Shown: positions 44,597 through 53,084, counted from the stretch's first letter. The stretch: 64,000 nt of DNA from Virgibacillus_O xinjiangensis (GCF_042643145.1 NZ_JBHRSA010000031.1:62001-126000), one strand, 5' to 3'. The notes: a model not told the origin generated them from the letters alone. Made by a program: numbers and translations.

Positions 44597-45388
44597 ATGA
44601 AATATAGACTATTTACAAATGACAGAGGGGTAACATTGGTCGAGCTGCTTGCGGCTCTTGCTCTTCTAGCGATAGGCGGTGTATTATCTTCCGCATTGTT
44701 CAGCCAGATGTCGACAAATACCCAAACGACAGCGGGAGATATTTCCTTGAAACAGGAAATGAACATCGTCATCGAGGAGCTGGAGCATCAATATGATGAG
44801 GATTCCGATCAAATGTGCCTGTTCGAAGAAGGAATGACACTTATATATGGTGACGAAGGAGAAATCACCGATGGTTGCATGGAGGTTGACACAAATAGCC
44901 CGGCAACAGTTCGCCTCATCGGTGAAAGAGAGGGGAAAACCTTCACCCTTGAAACGGTATGGAACAAACAGACCGAACAAACATTATGGCTGCCTGTAGA
45001 AGAACCCTCTGAGGAACCGGTAGAGGCTGATATTTACGACTGTATATTTACAGAGAGTGTGATATTCCCTGAACAAGTAAGGGTCGACGATAACGGGGAG
45101 TCCGCCAAAAACAAATGTGATGGAGAATTCATTTTTGAAAAGGATGCTTTTTTCCAGAACGGTGTAGTCCTCCACAACCATAATGATTTCACTATCGAGG
45201 GAGATCTTTATATTATTGGAGAATTGGATATAAATAATCAGAGTACGATTGATGTAGACGGTGATCTTTATCTACAGGACAGCGACCTCAATTTCAAGCC
45301 TAATGCAGCGCTGAACGTCGATGGGAAAATTTGCATGGTCGAAGATATCCAACAAATCGAGGGATGCAACGAAAGCAATGAGCCTTGA
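44597..45388 (+). CDS. large minor pilin with beta-solenoid-like C-terminus (possible tip adhesin)
   Basis: A 263-residue protein divergent from the pilus operon. The leader MKYRLFTNDRG is followed by VTLVE with Glu5 and a hydrophobic helix, a clear prepilin N-terminus. After a helical stalk and acidic globular part (six cysteines in the chain), residues about 215-250 carry short repeats of the form xIxGDLYIxG, xIDVDGDLYL, LNVDGKICM, resembling polymer-forming beta-solenoid turns. This could be a tip adhesin module. The ATG at 44597 lacks a strong ribosome binding site (GGGAAG 11 bases upstream). It ends in a bidirectional terminator. The function is inferred only from layout. Confidence 0.78.
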   Translation: MKYRLFTNDRGVTLVELLAALALLAIGGVLSSALFSQMSTNTQTTAGDISLKQEMNIVIEELEHQYDEDSDQMCLFEEGMTLIYGDEGEITDGCMEVDTNSPATVRLIGEREGKTFTLETVWNKQTEQTLWLPVEEPSEEPVEADIYDCIFTESVIFPEQVRVDDNGESAKNKCDGEFIFEKDAFFQNGVVLHNHNDFTIEGDLYIIGELDINNQSTIDVDGDLYLQDSDLNFKPNAALNVDGKICMVEDIQQIEGCNESNEP

Positions 45389-45410
45389 TTTGACAGATAG
45401 GGCATTTAAA

Positions 45411-45450
45411 AACAGCCGTATCAACCCATAAGAGGATTGATACGGCTGTT
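45411..45450. terminator. bidirectional terminator after the large minor pilin and ytkL
   Basis: AACAGCCGTATCAA and TTGATACGGCTGTT, a perfect 14-bp stem with a 12-nt loop and T/A runs on both sides, between convergent genes. Confidence 0.92.
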
Positions 45451-45496
45451 TTTTATCTCTGATCATAAAGCAGACTGTTCCACGTCCGTACGCTTT

Positions 45497-46177
45497 TTAT
45501 AATTCCAGTTCTTCGCCGATTTTCATCACTTTTCCTTGGCCTGTTCTGACTTTCTGTGCAAAGTCCTCTGGGTCCTGTTCAATGACCGGGAAGGTATTGT
45601 AATGGACAGGCACGACTATTTTCGCATCAATCCAGTCTGCTGCAATCACTGCATCCTCTGGTCCCATCGTGAAGTTATCACCGATTGGCACAAAGGCTAC
45701 ATCGATGTCATTCATCTCACCGATCAGGCGCAGATCGGAGAACAAGCCGGTATCACCGACATGGTAGATGGTATGCCCATCAACAGTCAGCAGGATACCT
45801 GCAGGCATGCCGGTATAGATGGTTGTGCCATCATCTTCCGTGTAGGCGGATCCATGAAAGGCCTGGGTGAACTTCACGGTGCCGAAATCGAATGCATGCT
45901 TTCCGCCGATATGCATTGGATGGGTATTCAATCCTTTGGTTTCCAGGTAATTTGCCAGCTCATTCGGAGCGACAACCAATGCGTCATTCCGCTTGGCAAT
46001 ATCGATGGTGTCACCGACATGGTCGTTATGCCCATGAGTAAGCAGGATGACATCCACTTCCACCTGTGAAGCATCCAGGTCACATGCATCATTACCCGAG
46101 ATGAAAGGGTCTATCAGAATTTTGTGTGCGTCCGTTTCCACTTTTACTACACTATGGCCGTGATAAGATACTTTCAC
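45497..46177 (-). CDS. ytkL: UPF0173 metal-dependent hydrolase YtkL
   Basis: A 226-residue metallo-beta-lactamase-fold protein with the THGHNDHVGD metal motif near residue 55, a second histidine site around YHVGDTGLFSD and a late VVPVHYNTFP. The UPF0173 family is widespread in Firmicutes; physiological substrate unknown. The ATG at 46177 lies behind AGGAGAG. Position matches B. subtilis ytkL. Confidence 0.93.
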   Translation of the reverse strand: MKVSYHGHSVVKVETDAHKILIDPFISGNDACDLDASQVEVDVILLTHGHNDHVGDTIDIAKRNDALVVAPNELANYLETKGLNTHPMHIGGKHAFDFGTVKFTQAFHGSAYTEDDGTTIYTGMPAGILLTVDGHTIYHVGDTGLFSDLRLIGEMNDIDVAFVPIGDNFTMGPEDAVIAADWIDAKIVVPVHYNTFPVIEQDPEDFAQKVRTGQGKVMKIGEELEL

Positions 46178-46285
46178 AACTATCTCTCCTTTGTCTATAG
46201 TATTCCATCTCTAGTAATTCGACAAAATTCTACAGAATCCTTTTCCCTTTATGCAATTTTTTACACAGTTTTTTTGTCTGGCCCC

Positions 46286-46957
46286 CTAATTATCTCCAGA
46301 AGTTTTTTTCTTCAATGCTGCAAGTTCCTGTTCTACAGGGTTCGGCTCTAGTGCAGCCAGCTGCTCATCAATCGTCCGGGCATTCTCCGTCATATCCTCT
46401 GTGGTTTCTGCCTCCGCTTCATATTCAAGCACTTTTTCTTCCATCCGTTCGAAGCCTTGTTTCGCTTCGTCACTTCCTATGGATGAGAGACTTCTGTTCA
46501 TTTTCGCTCTGGTACGGGCCGTCTCTGCTCTTGCCTTCAGGGAATCACGTTTCAGCTTCATTTCCCTATATTCCTTCTTCATCTCATCCAACTTCACCTT
46601 CAGTGAGTCGACATCTTCTTTCGCTCTTTCCCAGGATTCAGAAAGTGCAGCCGCCTGTTTTTCACTTTCCAGCTTTTCTTCCAATGCACGGCGAGCTAGA
46701 TCATCCTCTCCAGCATCCACCGCCTTCTGGGCTTGAGTTTGTCTCTTTTCAACCATGGCCTGGGCATCATTGGCCTTGCGCTTCACCATTTTTTCATTGG
46801 CCATCTGCTTGGCAACAGCGCCTTCTGCTTCTTCGATATCCGACTCCATATCACGCATGAACTGATCAAGCATCTTTACAGGATTTTCCGCTTTATCAAG
46901 CATGGAATTCAGTTCCGAACCCACGACGGTTTTCAGCCGTCTGAAAAATTTAAACAT
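46286..46957 (-). CDS. PspA/IM30 family membrane-stress protein
   Basis: A 223-residue, almost entirely helical protein with an N-terminal amphipathic helix (MFKFFRRLKTVV) and long coiled coil rich in Glu, Lys and Ala. This is the phage-shock-protein A layout, a peripheral protein that oligomerises on damaged membranes like LiaH and PspA of Bacillus. No lia-type or psp partner genes are next to it. Start behind GGAGGAAC. Which subfamily it belongs to cannot be settled here. Confidence 0.92.
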   Translation of the reverse strand: MFKFFRRLKTVVGSELNSMLDKAENPVKMLDQFMRDMESDIEEAEGAVAKQMANEKMVKRKANDAQAMVEKRQTQAQKAVDAGEDDLARRALEEKLESEKQAAALSESWERAKEDVDSLKVKLDEMKKEYREMKLKRDSLKARAETARTRAKMNRSLSSIGSDEAKQGFERMEEKVLEYEAEAETTEDMTENARTIDEQLAALEPNPVEQELAALKKKTSGDN

Positions 46958-47097
46958 GTCAGTTCCTCCTTCTGACTTAGTGATTACTTCTATTACGTAT
47001 GTTCCCTAGGATTAGTTTCATGAAAATACAAATTTATCGGAGAAACGTCCATCTGCTATAATGACAGGAAGACATCCATCCATAAGGGGGAAAAACA

Positions 47098-48195
47098 ATG
47101 ACAAACCGACTGGAACGTTTGGTACGGGAAATGGAAAATCAACAAATGGATAGCCTGCTGGTCACCTCTACTCCCAATTTTTATTATCTCAGCAACTATT
47201 ACACCGATCCACATGAACGTGTGATTGCAGTGTATGTAAGTAAAGGGTTGGACCCTGTGATGATTCTCCCGGCCATGGAAAAGCCGGATGCAGAAGCGGC
47301 CGGATGGTCATTCGACATCATCGCTTACCAGGATCATGAAGACCCTTGGCAATTATTTGCTTCCTATCTAAAAAAACAGGAGAAGAGACCGTCCAGTCTC
47401 GGATTGGAATATGATCACCTTTCTCTTGAGAGATTCGAAGCTATCAAGCAGGTGCTGCCTGATACTCATTTCTCTGATGCAAAAGGAATCCTCGCAGAGT
47501 TGCGTGTCATCAAAAATAAAAAAGAGTACATCTTACTGAAGGAAGCTGCTTCTCTTGCCGATATAGGAATAGAAACAGGTATCCGCTCGATAAAAGAGGG
47601 AATCACGGAACTTGAATTGATTGCAAACATTGAATACGAATTGAAAAGGCATGGGGTACGGCAGATGTCCTTCTCCACCATGGCACTATCCGGTTCAAAA
47701 ACAGCATCCCCTCATGGCACACCTTCATCCAAAAAAATCATGCCGGGGGATCTAGTCATGTTTGATTTAGGAGTAGTGTTCGAAGGGTACTGTTCTGACA
47801 TCACCCGTACCGTTGCATACCGTTCCATTTCAGATGAACAAAGACAGATTTATGAAACAGTACGTGAAGCAGAGGAAAAAGCGGTGAAAAAAGCTGAAAT
47901 AGGTTTGCCGGCAGGAGAACTGGACCATATTGCACGAGCCCATATTGACAATGCAGGCTATGGTAAGTACTTCAACCACCGGATCGGGCATGGTTTGGGC
48001 ATTGAGACCCATGAATATCCATCCATGCACGGAAATAACCGCCTGCCACTGAAGGAAGGGATGTGCTACACCATTGAACCAGGCATCTATAAACCGGGGT
48101 CAGGTGGTGTAAGAATAGAGGATATGGTCTTTCTGACAGGCAAGGGACCGGAATGCCTGACAGAATATCCGAGAGACCTCCAAATTATTGAGTGA
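47098..48195 (+). CDS. M24B family Xaa-Pro dipeptidase/aminopeptidase
   Basis: Cytoplasmic metallopeptidase cleaving before or after proline. The 365-residue protein has an N-terminal creatinase-like domain (1-130) and the pita-bread catalytic domain with metal ligands in MFDLGVVFEGYCSDITRT, HRIGHGLGIETHE, YTIEPGIY and GVRIEDMVF. The closest named relatives are PepQ/YpdF-like enzymes; the exact specificity is uncertain. The ATG follows AAGGGGG, with a TATAAT at 47057-47062. A strong terminator follows at 48211-48235. Confidence 0.93.
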   Translation: MTNRLERLVREMENQQMDSLLVTSTPNFYYLSNYYTDPHERVIAVYVSKGLDPVMILPAMEKPDAEAAGWSFDIIAYQDHEDPWQLFASYLKKQEKRPSSLGLEYDHLSLERFEAIKQVLPDTHFSDAKGILAELRVIKNKKEYILLKEAASLADIGIETGIRSIKEGITELELIANIEYELKRHGVRQMSFSTMALSGSKTASPHGTPSSKKIMPGDLVMFDLGVVFEGYCSDITRTVAYRSISDEQRQIYETVREAEEKAVKKAEIGLPAGELDHIARAHIDNAGYGKYFNHRIGHGLGIETHEYPSMHGNNRLPLKEGMCYTIEPGIYKPGSGGVRIEDMVFLTGKGPECLTEYPRDLQIIE

Positions 48196-48210
48196 CCATC
48201 CATCTATGTA

Positions 48211-48235
48211 CCCGGCTCCTATAGCCGGGTTTTTT
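48211..48235 (+). terminator. terminator of the M24 peptidase gene
   Basis: CCCGGCT/AGCCGGG 7-bp stem with a 5-nt loop followed by six T. Confidence 0.93.
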
Positions 48236-48241
48236 GCATGC

Positions 48242-48403
48242 TTAATTTTTTTGGTTGTTGTAATGATGAATGGCTTTATTGTTATGCATTTCTTCAATGA
48301 CTCCGCTTTGGTAACTTTCGTTCAGCTGGTTTTTCACAGCCGCTACCCCTTTATCATCCTCAAAGATATGATGCGGGTCATGCTCTTTTCGTTTTTTCGG
48401 CAA
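48242..48403 (-). CDS. small hydrophilic protein (53 residues), unknown function
   Basis: A short gene with a TTG start at 48403 behind a near-perfect GGGAGGTGA site, nine bases upstream. The product begins MPKKRKEHDPHHIF and is rich in His, Asn, Lys and Glu, with no hydrophobic segment. It is convergent with the M24 peptidase gene and divergent from the universal stress gene. The codon pattern and ribosome binding site argue that it is real. I do not recognise it. Confidence 0.6.
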   Translation of the reverse strand: MPKKRKEHDPHHIFEDDKGVAAVKNQLNESYQSGVIEEMHNNKAIHHYNNQKN

Positions 48404-48475
48404 GAAAATCACCTCCCATTACTAGTGTGTCCAATTATCTCTGACCATGATTTGAATTCTGTTTCCAAATTCTGA

Positions 48476-48504
48476 TTGTAGCGCTTCCATACAGGGTATA
48501 TAAT
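48476..48504 (+). promoter_or_regulatory. sigma-A promoter of the universal stress gene
   Basis: TTGTAG at 48476-48481, a 17-bp spacer and TATAAT at 48499-48504, 24 bp before the start codon. Confidence 0.75.
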
Positions 48505-48527
48505 GGAAGGAAAGGGGGAGATAAAAC

Positions 48528-48956
48528 ATGGAATATAAAAATATAGTCGTGGCCCTGGATGGGTCACAGGCATCGGAGAAAGCCTTCCAAAAATCCGTGG
48601 ACATTGCCAAGAGGAATCATGCGAGGTTGATTCTTGCACATGTCGTTGACTCCCGTACGTTTGCAACTGCAGAAGCATATGACCGCAGTCTGGCCGAACG
48701 CTCTGAAAACTATGCCAAGGAATTGCTTGCCGACTATGCTGATAAGGCTCAGGCTGCAGGAGTAAGTGATATCAAGCAATCCATCGAGTATGGCTCTCCG
48801 AAAGTGAAAATTGCCAAAGATATTGCCAAGGACTACCACTCCGACCTGATCATTTGCGGAGCTACTGGGATGAATGCGATGGAACGTTTCTTGATTGGGA
48901 GTGTATCGGAGAGCATTACCAGGTATGCAACATGTGATGTTCTTGTTGTACGATGA
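48528..48956 (+). CDS. universal stress protein A family protein
   Basis: A 142-residue single-domain USP with the N-terminal VALDGSQASEKA and the C-terminal nucleotide-binding GATGMNAMERFLIGSVSESI, so the ATP-binding type. USPs form dimers and help survive energy or redox stress; the specific role is unknown. The ATG follows AAGGGGGAG, with a sigma-A-type promoter close by. Convergent with ackA. Confidence 0.95.
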   Translation: MEYKNIVVALDGSQASEKAFQKSVDIAKRNHARLILAHVVDSRTFATAEAYDRSLAERSENYAKELLADYADKAQAAGVSDIKQSIEYGSPKVKIAKDIAKDYHSDLIICGATGMNAMERFLIGSVSESITRYATCDVLVVR

Positions 48957-48998
48957 ATAAAAAAAAGGCTCTGCTGCAGACAGCTCCACAGCAAAACC
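48957..48998 (-). terminator. ackA terminator
   Basis: On the minus strand GGTTTTGCTG pairs with CAGCAGAGCC (including G-U pairs) across a 12-nt loop, then at least seven U. On the plus strand the pairing is weaker because of A-C mismatches. Confidence 0.8.
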
Positions 48999-49012
48999 TT
49001 TTCTATCATCCA

Positions 49013-50194
49013 TTAGGATAGTCTCATCGTATCCCTTGCAATCATTACCTCTTCATTGGTTGGAATCACAATAACCTTGACCGGTGAATGTGGGTAATTG
49101 ACGAACATTTCCTTTCCACGGGTATTGTTTAATGCTGGATCCCAATAAATCCCCATGAATTCCAGTCCATGCAATACCTTCTCTCTGATGGTGGCACTGT
49201 TTTCCCCAACACCGGCTGTGAAGATAATGGCATCTACTCCAGACATTCTAGCCGCATAGGAGCCGATATATTTATGAATTCTACCGGCAAACACATCCAA
49301 GGCAAGTTCGGCACGTTCATTTTCATCGGCTTGCTGTTCAATATCACGCAAGTCACTGGAGAATCCGGATAATGCCAGCATTCCGCTCTCCTTGTTCAGC
49401 ACATTCACCACTTCTTCTGCTGTTTTTCCGGTCTTGTCCATGATGTAAGGAATCAATGCTGGGTCAATATTGCCTGACCTCGTTCCCATCGTCACCCCAG
49501 CGAGAGGTGTGAAACCCATGGATGTATCGATGGATTCACCATTTTTGATGGCTGCAATACTGGCGCCGTTGCCTAAGTGGCACGAAATGAGTCGCAGTTT
49601 ATCCAGCGGTACATCCATCAGTTCAGAAGCACGCTGGGATACATACTTATGGGAAGTTCCATGGAAACCATATTTCCGGATTCCGTATTCTTTATAAAAT
49701 TCATACGGCAGGCTATATAGGTAAGACGATTCAGGCATGGTCTGGTGGAACGCTGTATCGAAAACAGCTACCATCGGCACATTTGGCAAGATTTCCTGGA
49801 ACGCTCGGATTCCTGTCAGATTTGCAGGGTTGTGCAAGGGAGCAAGCTCGGAAACCTTCTCGATTTTCTCGATCACATCCTCGTTTATCTTCACGGAATC
49901 ACTGAAGTATTCCCCCCCATGAACAATGCGGTGCCCTACAGCATCAATCTCTTCCAAAGAATTGATGACGCCTGACGATGCAAGGCCATCAAGCAGCTGT
50001 TTGACAGCAACTTCATGATCAGGAATGTCGCCTGTGTTCTTTTCTTTGTTGTCATTCACTTCCAATGTAAAGACCGCGTTATCCAAACCGATTCTTTCTA
50101 TAAGGCCTTTGGCTGCTACTTCCTCTTCCGGCATGCGGATCAGTTGGAATTTCAATGATGAACTCCCAGCGTTAATTGCTAATACGTTACTCAT
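49013..50194 (-). CDS. ackA: acetate kinase
   Basis: Converts acetyl phosphate and ADP to acetate and ATP. The 393-residue ASKHA-fold enzyme has LAINAGSSSLKFQL at the start, the HRIVHGGEYF segment, GFHGTSHKYV and the C-terminal FTAGVGENSATIRE motif. It is only 18 bp downstream of ytxK, suggesting co-transcription, and has AGGAG upstream of the ATG. CcpA activates ackA in B. subtilis, but a cre site was not identified here. Confidence 0.98.
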   Translation of the reverse strand: MSNVLAINAGSSSLKFQLIRMPEEEVAAKGLIERIGLDNAVFTLEVNDNKEKNTGDIPDHEVAVKQLLDGLASSGVINSLEEIDAVGHRIVHGGEYFSDSVKINEDVIEKIEKVSELAPLHNPANLTGIRAFQEILPNVPMVAVFDTAFHQTMPESSYLYSLPYEFYKEYGIRKYGFHGTSHKYVSQRASELMDVPLDKLRLISCHLGNGASIAAIKNGESIDTSMGFTPLAGVTMGTRSGNIDPALIPYIMDKTGKTAEEVVNVLNKESGMLALSGFSSDLRDIEQQADENERAELALDVFAGRIHKYIGSYAARMSGVDAIIFTAGVGENSATIREKVLHGLEFMGIYWDPALNNTRGKEMFVNYPHSPVKVIVIPTNEEVMIARDTMRLS

Positions 50195-50212
50195 AGATGT
50201 TCAACTCCTATA

Positions 50213-51211
50213 TTAGTGATTCTGGCTGCTTCCCGTATATTGAGCAAACCACTGATTCATTTTTCCAAGAATATCTGCCATTGCATTGGCATTTTTGAAA
50301 GAAGGTACCTGTGCAAGCAGCGGCTGCTTCGGTGCTTCCGCTCCATTGCCCTTTTTCTGCAGCAAGAGAATGCTTTTGATCTGCTTTTCCGATTTAAAAG
50401 CGCTCTCAGGAAGGCGGACGACCCCGACGATATGAGCGTTCTCCTGAAGGAAGCTGTGGAGTTTATCCGATTGGTCACTGTCGAACAGAAAATCAGGGAC
50501 AACAAAAATCAAGTATCCACCTGGCTTGACATAATTCAGACTTTGTTCGATGAAAAGATGGTGGGCATAAGAATGGCCTTCATCCGCTCTCAATTCATAT
50601 TCACTAGCTCGTATATCATCCGGATAATAGCCAACTGGAAGATCAGAGACTACCATGTCGACAGGGTCCAGCAAAAACGGCCGTAGACTGTCCTGATGGA
50701 AGAATTCGACCTTCTGCTTCTGCAGGTTGGCATTCAGTGCTGCCAAGTTGATCAGCGTCGGATCCACTTCGCCCGCATAAGCTTCTGCCTCCTGTTCCAG
50801 ACGGCTCAATACCGTGGTCAGCAGGTTTGCTGTACCGGCCGCAGGGTCAAATAATGTCAGCTGTTCCTTCGATTTTGCCAATTTCTCTGTGAAATAACCG
50901 ACAAGCATCGCCACCGTCTCAGGGGTTATCAAATGTTGCTGCTGGGTAGAGTCCTTCATTCCTTTCAAGATGGCCAGTTGTACCGCTTTTCTAATTTCTC
51001 CAGTCTGGAAATGATCCAGGTCCAATCCTTGCAAAGCCTGCTGCAGTTTATGGGTCAGAATATCATCCGTGTCTTCAGGGACTTCTCCCAAAAACATTAT
51101 TTCCATAGTGAAGGACAGACTGTCCAGATATGGTTCCTCTTGATGCTGCTGTATGGTTTCCGTGGTATGGTCCAACCACTCAAATAACTCTTCTACTTTC
51201 GTTTTTTCCAC
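50213..51211 (-). CDS. ytxK: YtxK-like class I SAM-dependent DNA methylase-fold protein
   Basis: A 332-residue protein with an N-terminal helical region and an N6-adenine methylase-type fold: FDPAAGTANLL (SAM site, about 180), SDLPVGYYPDD in the position of the catalytic NPPY (altered to SDLP), and FVVPDFLF. In B. subtilis ytxK also precedes ackA. The altered catalytic motif leaves activity in doubt. The start is the GTG at 51211, six bases after CGGAGG; the longest frame adds 61 residues that span the promoter at 51245-51273, so it cannot be right. Confidence 0.88.
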   Translation of the reverse strand: MEKTKVEELFEWLDHTTETIQQHQEEPYLDSLSFTMEIMFLGEVPEDTDDILTHKLQQALQGLDLDHFQTGEIRKAVQLAILKGMKDSTQQQHLITPETVAMLVGYFTEKLAKSKEQLTLFDPAAGTANLLTTVLSRLEQEAEAYAGEVDPTLINLAALNANLQKQKVEFFHQDSLRPFLLDPVDMVVSDLPVGYYPDDIRASEYELRADEGHSYAHHLFIEQSLNYVKPGGYLIFVVPDFLFDSDQSDKLHSFLQENAHIVGVVRLPESAFKSEKQIKSILLLQKKGNGAEAPKQPLLAQVPSFKNANAMADILGKMNQWFAQYTGSSQNH

Positions 51212-51244
51212 CGTAATCCTCCGTTCCTCGTCCTGAGCGATTTC

Positions 51245-51273
51245 ATTGTACCAATTTCGCTCCATTTGTACAA
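51245..51273 (-). promoter_or_regulatory. sigma-A promoter of ytxK-ackA
   Basis: TTGTAC at 51268-51273, a 17-bp spacer and TACAAT at 51245-51250, 34 bp upstream of the GTG start of ytxK. Confidence 0.75.
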
Positions 51274-51315
51274 AATTAATGTATGGCCTCCGGGAGGTTT
51301 TCTGCACAGTAAAAA

Positions 51316-51341
51316 TCTCCCCCGCTGATGAAGCGGGAGAG
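51316..51341 (-). terminator. tpx terminator
   Basis: CTCTCCCGC/GCGGGGGAG stem just past tpx followed by ATTTTTAC on the minus strand. Confidence 0.85.
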
Positions 51342-51356
51342 AGAAGCTCATGTAAA

Positions 51357-51857
51357 TTACTCAGCCTGTCTTGCTGCCTCCAGGGCTGCATCATAATCAG
51401 GGTGATTGGTCACTTCACTCACGTATTCTGCATACGTAATCTTATCATTGGAATCTACCACAAAAATGGACCTTGCCAATAAGCGCAGTTCCTTGATCAG
51501 GTTCCCATACTTCTCACCGAAGTCGGCATCACGGTGATCGGACAGTGTATCAAGGTTCTTCACTCCGTTAGCTGCACACCAGCGTGTCTGTGCAAATGGC
51601 AGGTCCATACTTATGGTAAGCACATGGACATTGTCAATTTTGTCCGCCTCTTCATTGAACTTTTTCGTCTGTTCTGCACAAACTCCGGTATCAAGGGAAG
51701 GGACAACGCTGATCAATTTGACTTTACCTTTGTAATCACTCAAAGACACATCTTTCATGTCGTTGGAAACAACCGTGAAATCAGGTGCCTGGTCGCCTTT
51801 TTTCAATTCATTACCGATTAGTGTGACAGGTTCTTGTTGGAATGTAACATTTGCCAT
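51357..51857 (-). CDS. tpx: thiol peroxidase
   Basis: Thioredoxin-dependent peroxidase that reduces hydrogen and alkyl peroxides. The 166-residue 2-Cys atypical peroxiredoxin has the peroxidatic site PSLDTGVCAEQT (Cys about 60) and the resolving cysteine in TRWCAANG (about 94). Start behind GAGGAGG; a terminator follows before ytxK. The neighbours are metabolic, so no redox operon is implied. Confidence 0.97.
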   Translation of the reverse strand: MANVTFQQEPVTLIGNELKKGDQAPDFTVVSNDMKDVSLSDYKGKVKLISVVPSLDTGVCAEQTKKFNEEADKIDNVHVLTISMDLPFAQTRWCAANGVKNLDTLSDHRDADFGEKYGNLIKELRLLARSIFVVDSNDKITYAEYVSEVTNHPDYDAALEAARQAE

Positions 51858-51967
51858 TTAATCATTCCTCCTCTATTGTTGTCAACACTAACTATTATGA
51901 ATAAAATTCGATGCCTTGTCCAATGATAAGAAATCTGTACCATGCTTTTGCCGGTCCTAGCTACATC

Positions 51968-52423
51968 TTATATATCGTAGTTCATCTGCCCCTTTTGCGA
52001 CTTTTTCTCTTTTTTATCTCCATTCTTTTTACCTTTGGAAGATTCTTTCATGATTTGTTCCACTTTTTCCACGACTTGTGGAGCATAATCGATCATTTTC
52101 TCATAAATATGGGTATGCTGGTCCAGGTGAACCATTTTTATCCCTTGTTCGCTGACAATCAAAAAGGCCACAGGTGTAATCGAAACACCGCCGCCACTTC
52201 CTCCTCCGAATGGAAGCTGTGCCTCCGAGTCTTGATCGCCGCCACTGCCCCCATTGAATTCACTGCCACCTGCTGCAAATCCGAAGCCAACTTTGGAGAC
52301 CGGGACAATCACGGTACCGTCTGGAGATTCCACCGGATCACCGATGATCGTATTGACTTCAATCATATCTTTCAAATTCTCCATTGCTGTCGTCATCAAG
52401 CCTTGGATTGGATGCTCACTCAT
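51968..52423 (-). CDS. ytfJ: spore protein GerW/YtfJ
   Basis: A 151-residue protein of the GerW family, needed for L-alanine germination in B. subtilis. It has an N-terminal helix, GDPVESPDGTVIVPVSKVGFGFAAGG, a glycine-rich loop, VSITPVAFLIV and a lysine-rich C-terminal tail. Its start lies inside ytfI (8-bp overlap), so the two are coupled. A forespore-type promoter candidate precedes ytfI. Confidence 0.92.
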   Translation of the reverse strand: MSEHPIQGLMTTAMENLKDMIEVNTIIGDPVESPDGTVIVPVSKVGFGFAAGGSEFNGGSGGDQDSEAQLPFGGGSGGGVSITPVAFLIVSEQGIKMVHLDQHTHIYEKMIDYAPQVVEKVEQIMKESSKGKKNGDKKEKKSQKGQMNYDI

Positions 52424-53015
52424 TTTGTTCCTCCTTTTGCGATTTTCTTTTATTATTTTCGGATACCATCCGTTTCGCTTTTAGAAGTGCAATGATAGTT
52501 TTTCCTGCTTTCATGGAAACCATGCAATCGATTGTACTGGTGAGCTCTTTCTTTTGGAACAGTGGAATGACTTGTATGCCTGGACTGCATCCCAAGCTGC
52601 TGTTATCCGCAAGTATTCCAATCAATGCCCCTTTCACAGACCATGCACTTCCTGCCAGTATTCCTGTACTGGCTGCATCACCGGTCCCCCCTTGTGTCAC
52701 CCACTCAAGCCGGTGAAACTTCGTACTTTTCAGGATGGCCAGCAGATAATGCGTGGAGTTTTTCAGTGTATTCACCGTCTCTTTCATCGTTTCAGAAAAG
52801 GAACCGGATATGAATTGATCGGCAGCCTTCAGCCAGTCTTTCTCCTCCTTGTCCTTGCGGATTTCCCTTGAATACATCTGCACTTTCAGGAAAGTGACCC
52901 TTAGCGTGAGATACTGTTCCGTCGCCGAGTATGTATACGTGATGGAGATATAAATTCTGGAAAATAACAAGCAGATTAGAAGAACGAAAAAAAATGATAT
53001 GAATGCATAGATCAT
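52416..53015 (-). CDS. ytfI: DUF2953 membrane protein YtfI
   Basis: A 199-residue protein with one N-terminal membrane helix (about 3-22), then a beta-rich, lysine-containing domain of the DUF2953 type with GAASTGILAG-like glycine turns (GTGDAASTGILAGSAW). It pairs with ytfJ in spore formers; the molecular role is unknown. Start behind AAGAAGG. The long basic tail overlaps the ytfJ start. Confidence 0.85.
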   Translation of the reverse strand: MIYAFISFFFVLLICLLFSRIYISITYTYSATEQYLTLRVTFLKVQMYSREIRKDKEEKDWLKAADQFISGSFSETMKETVNTLKNSTHYLLAILKSTKFHRLEWVTQGGTGDAASTGILAGSAWSVKGALIGILADNSSLGCSPGIQVIPLFQKKELTSTIDCMVSMKAGKTIIALLKAKRMVSENNKRKSQKEEQNE

Positions 53016-53048
53016 AGGCTAACCTTCTTTTTTGAATCGTCCTTCTCT

Positions 53049-53077
53049 TAGAATGCGCGGATCGGAGAATCCTACTC
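53049..53077 (-). promoter_or_regulatory. candidate forespore (sigma-F/G) promoter of ytfI-ytfJ
   Basis: CATTCTA at 53049-53055 fits the sigma-F/G -10 pattern and GAGTAG lies 16 bp upstream at 53072-53077 as a partial -35. Known forespore expression of ytfJ supports the idea. Confidence 0.35.
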
Positions 53078-53084
53078 ATTTTAA

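Noticed and set aside
36395..45450. Possibility that the pilus genes are the competence (comG) operon
   Set aside because: The set has pilT, pilM, pilN, pilO and its own pilD, and its gene order differs from comGA-GG.
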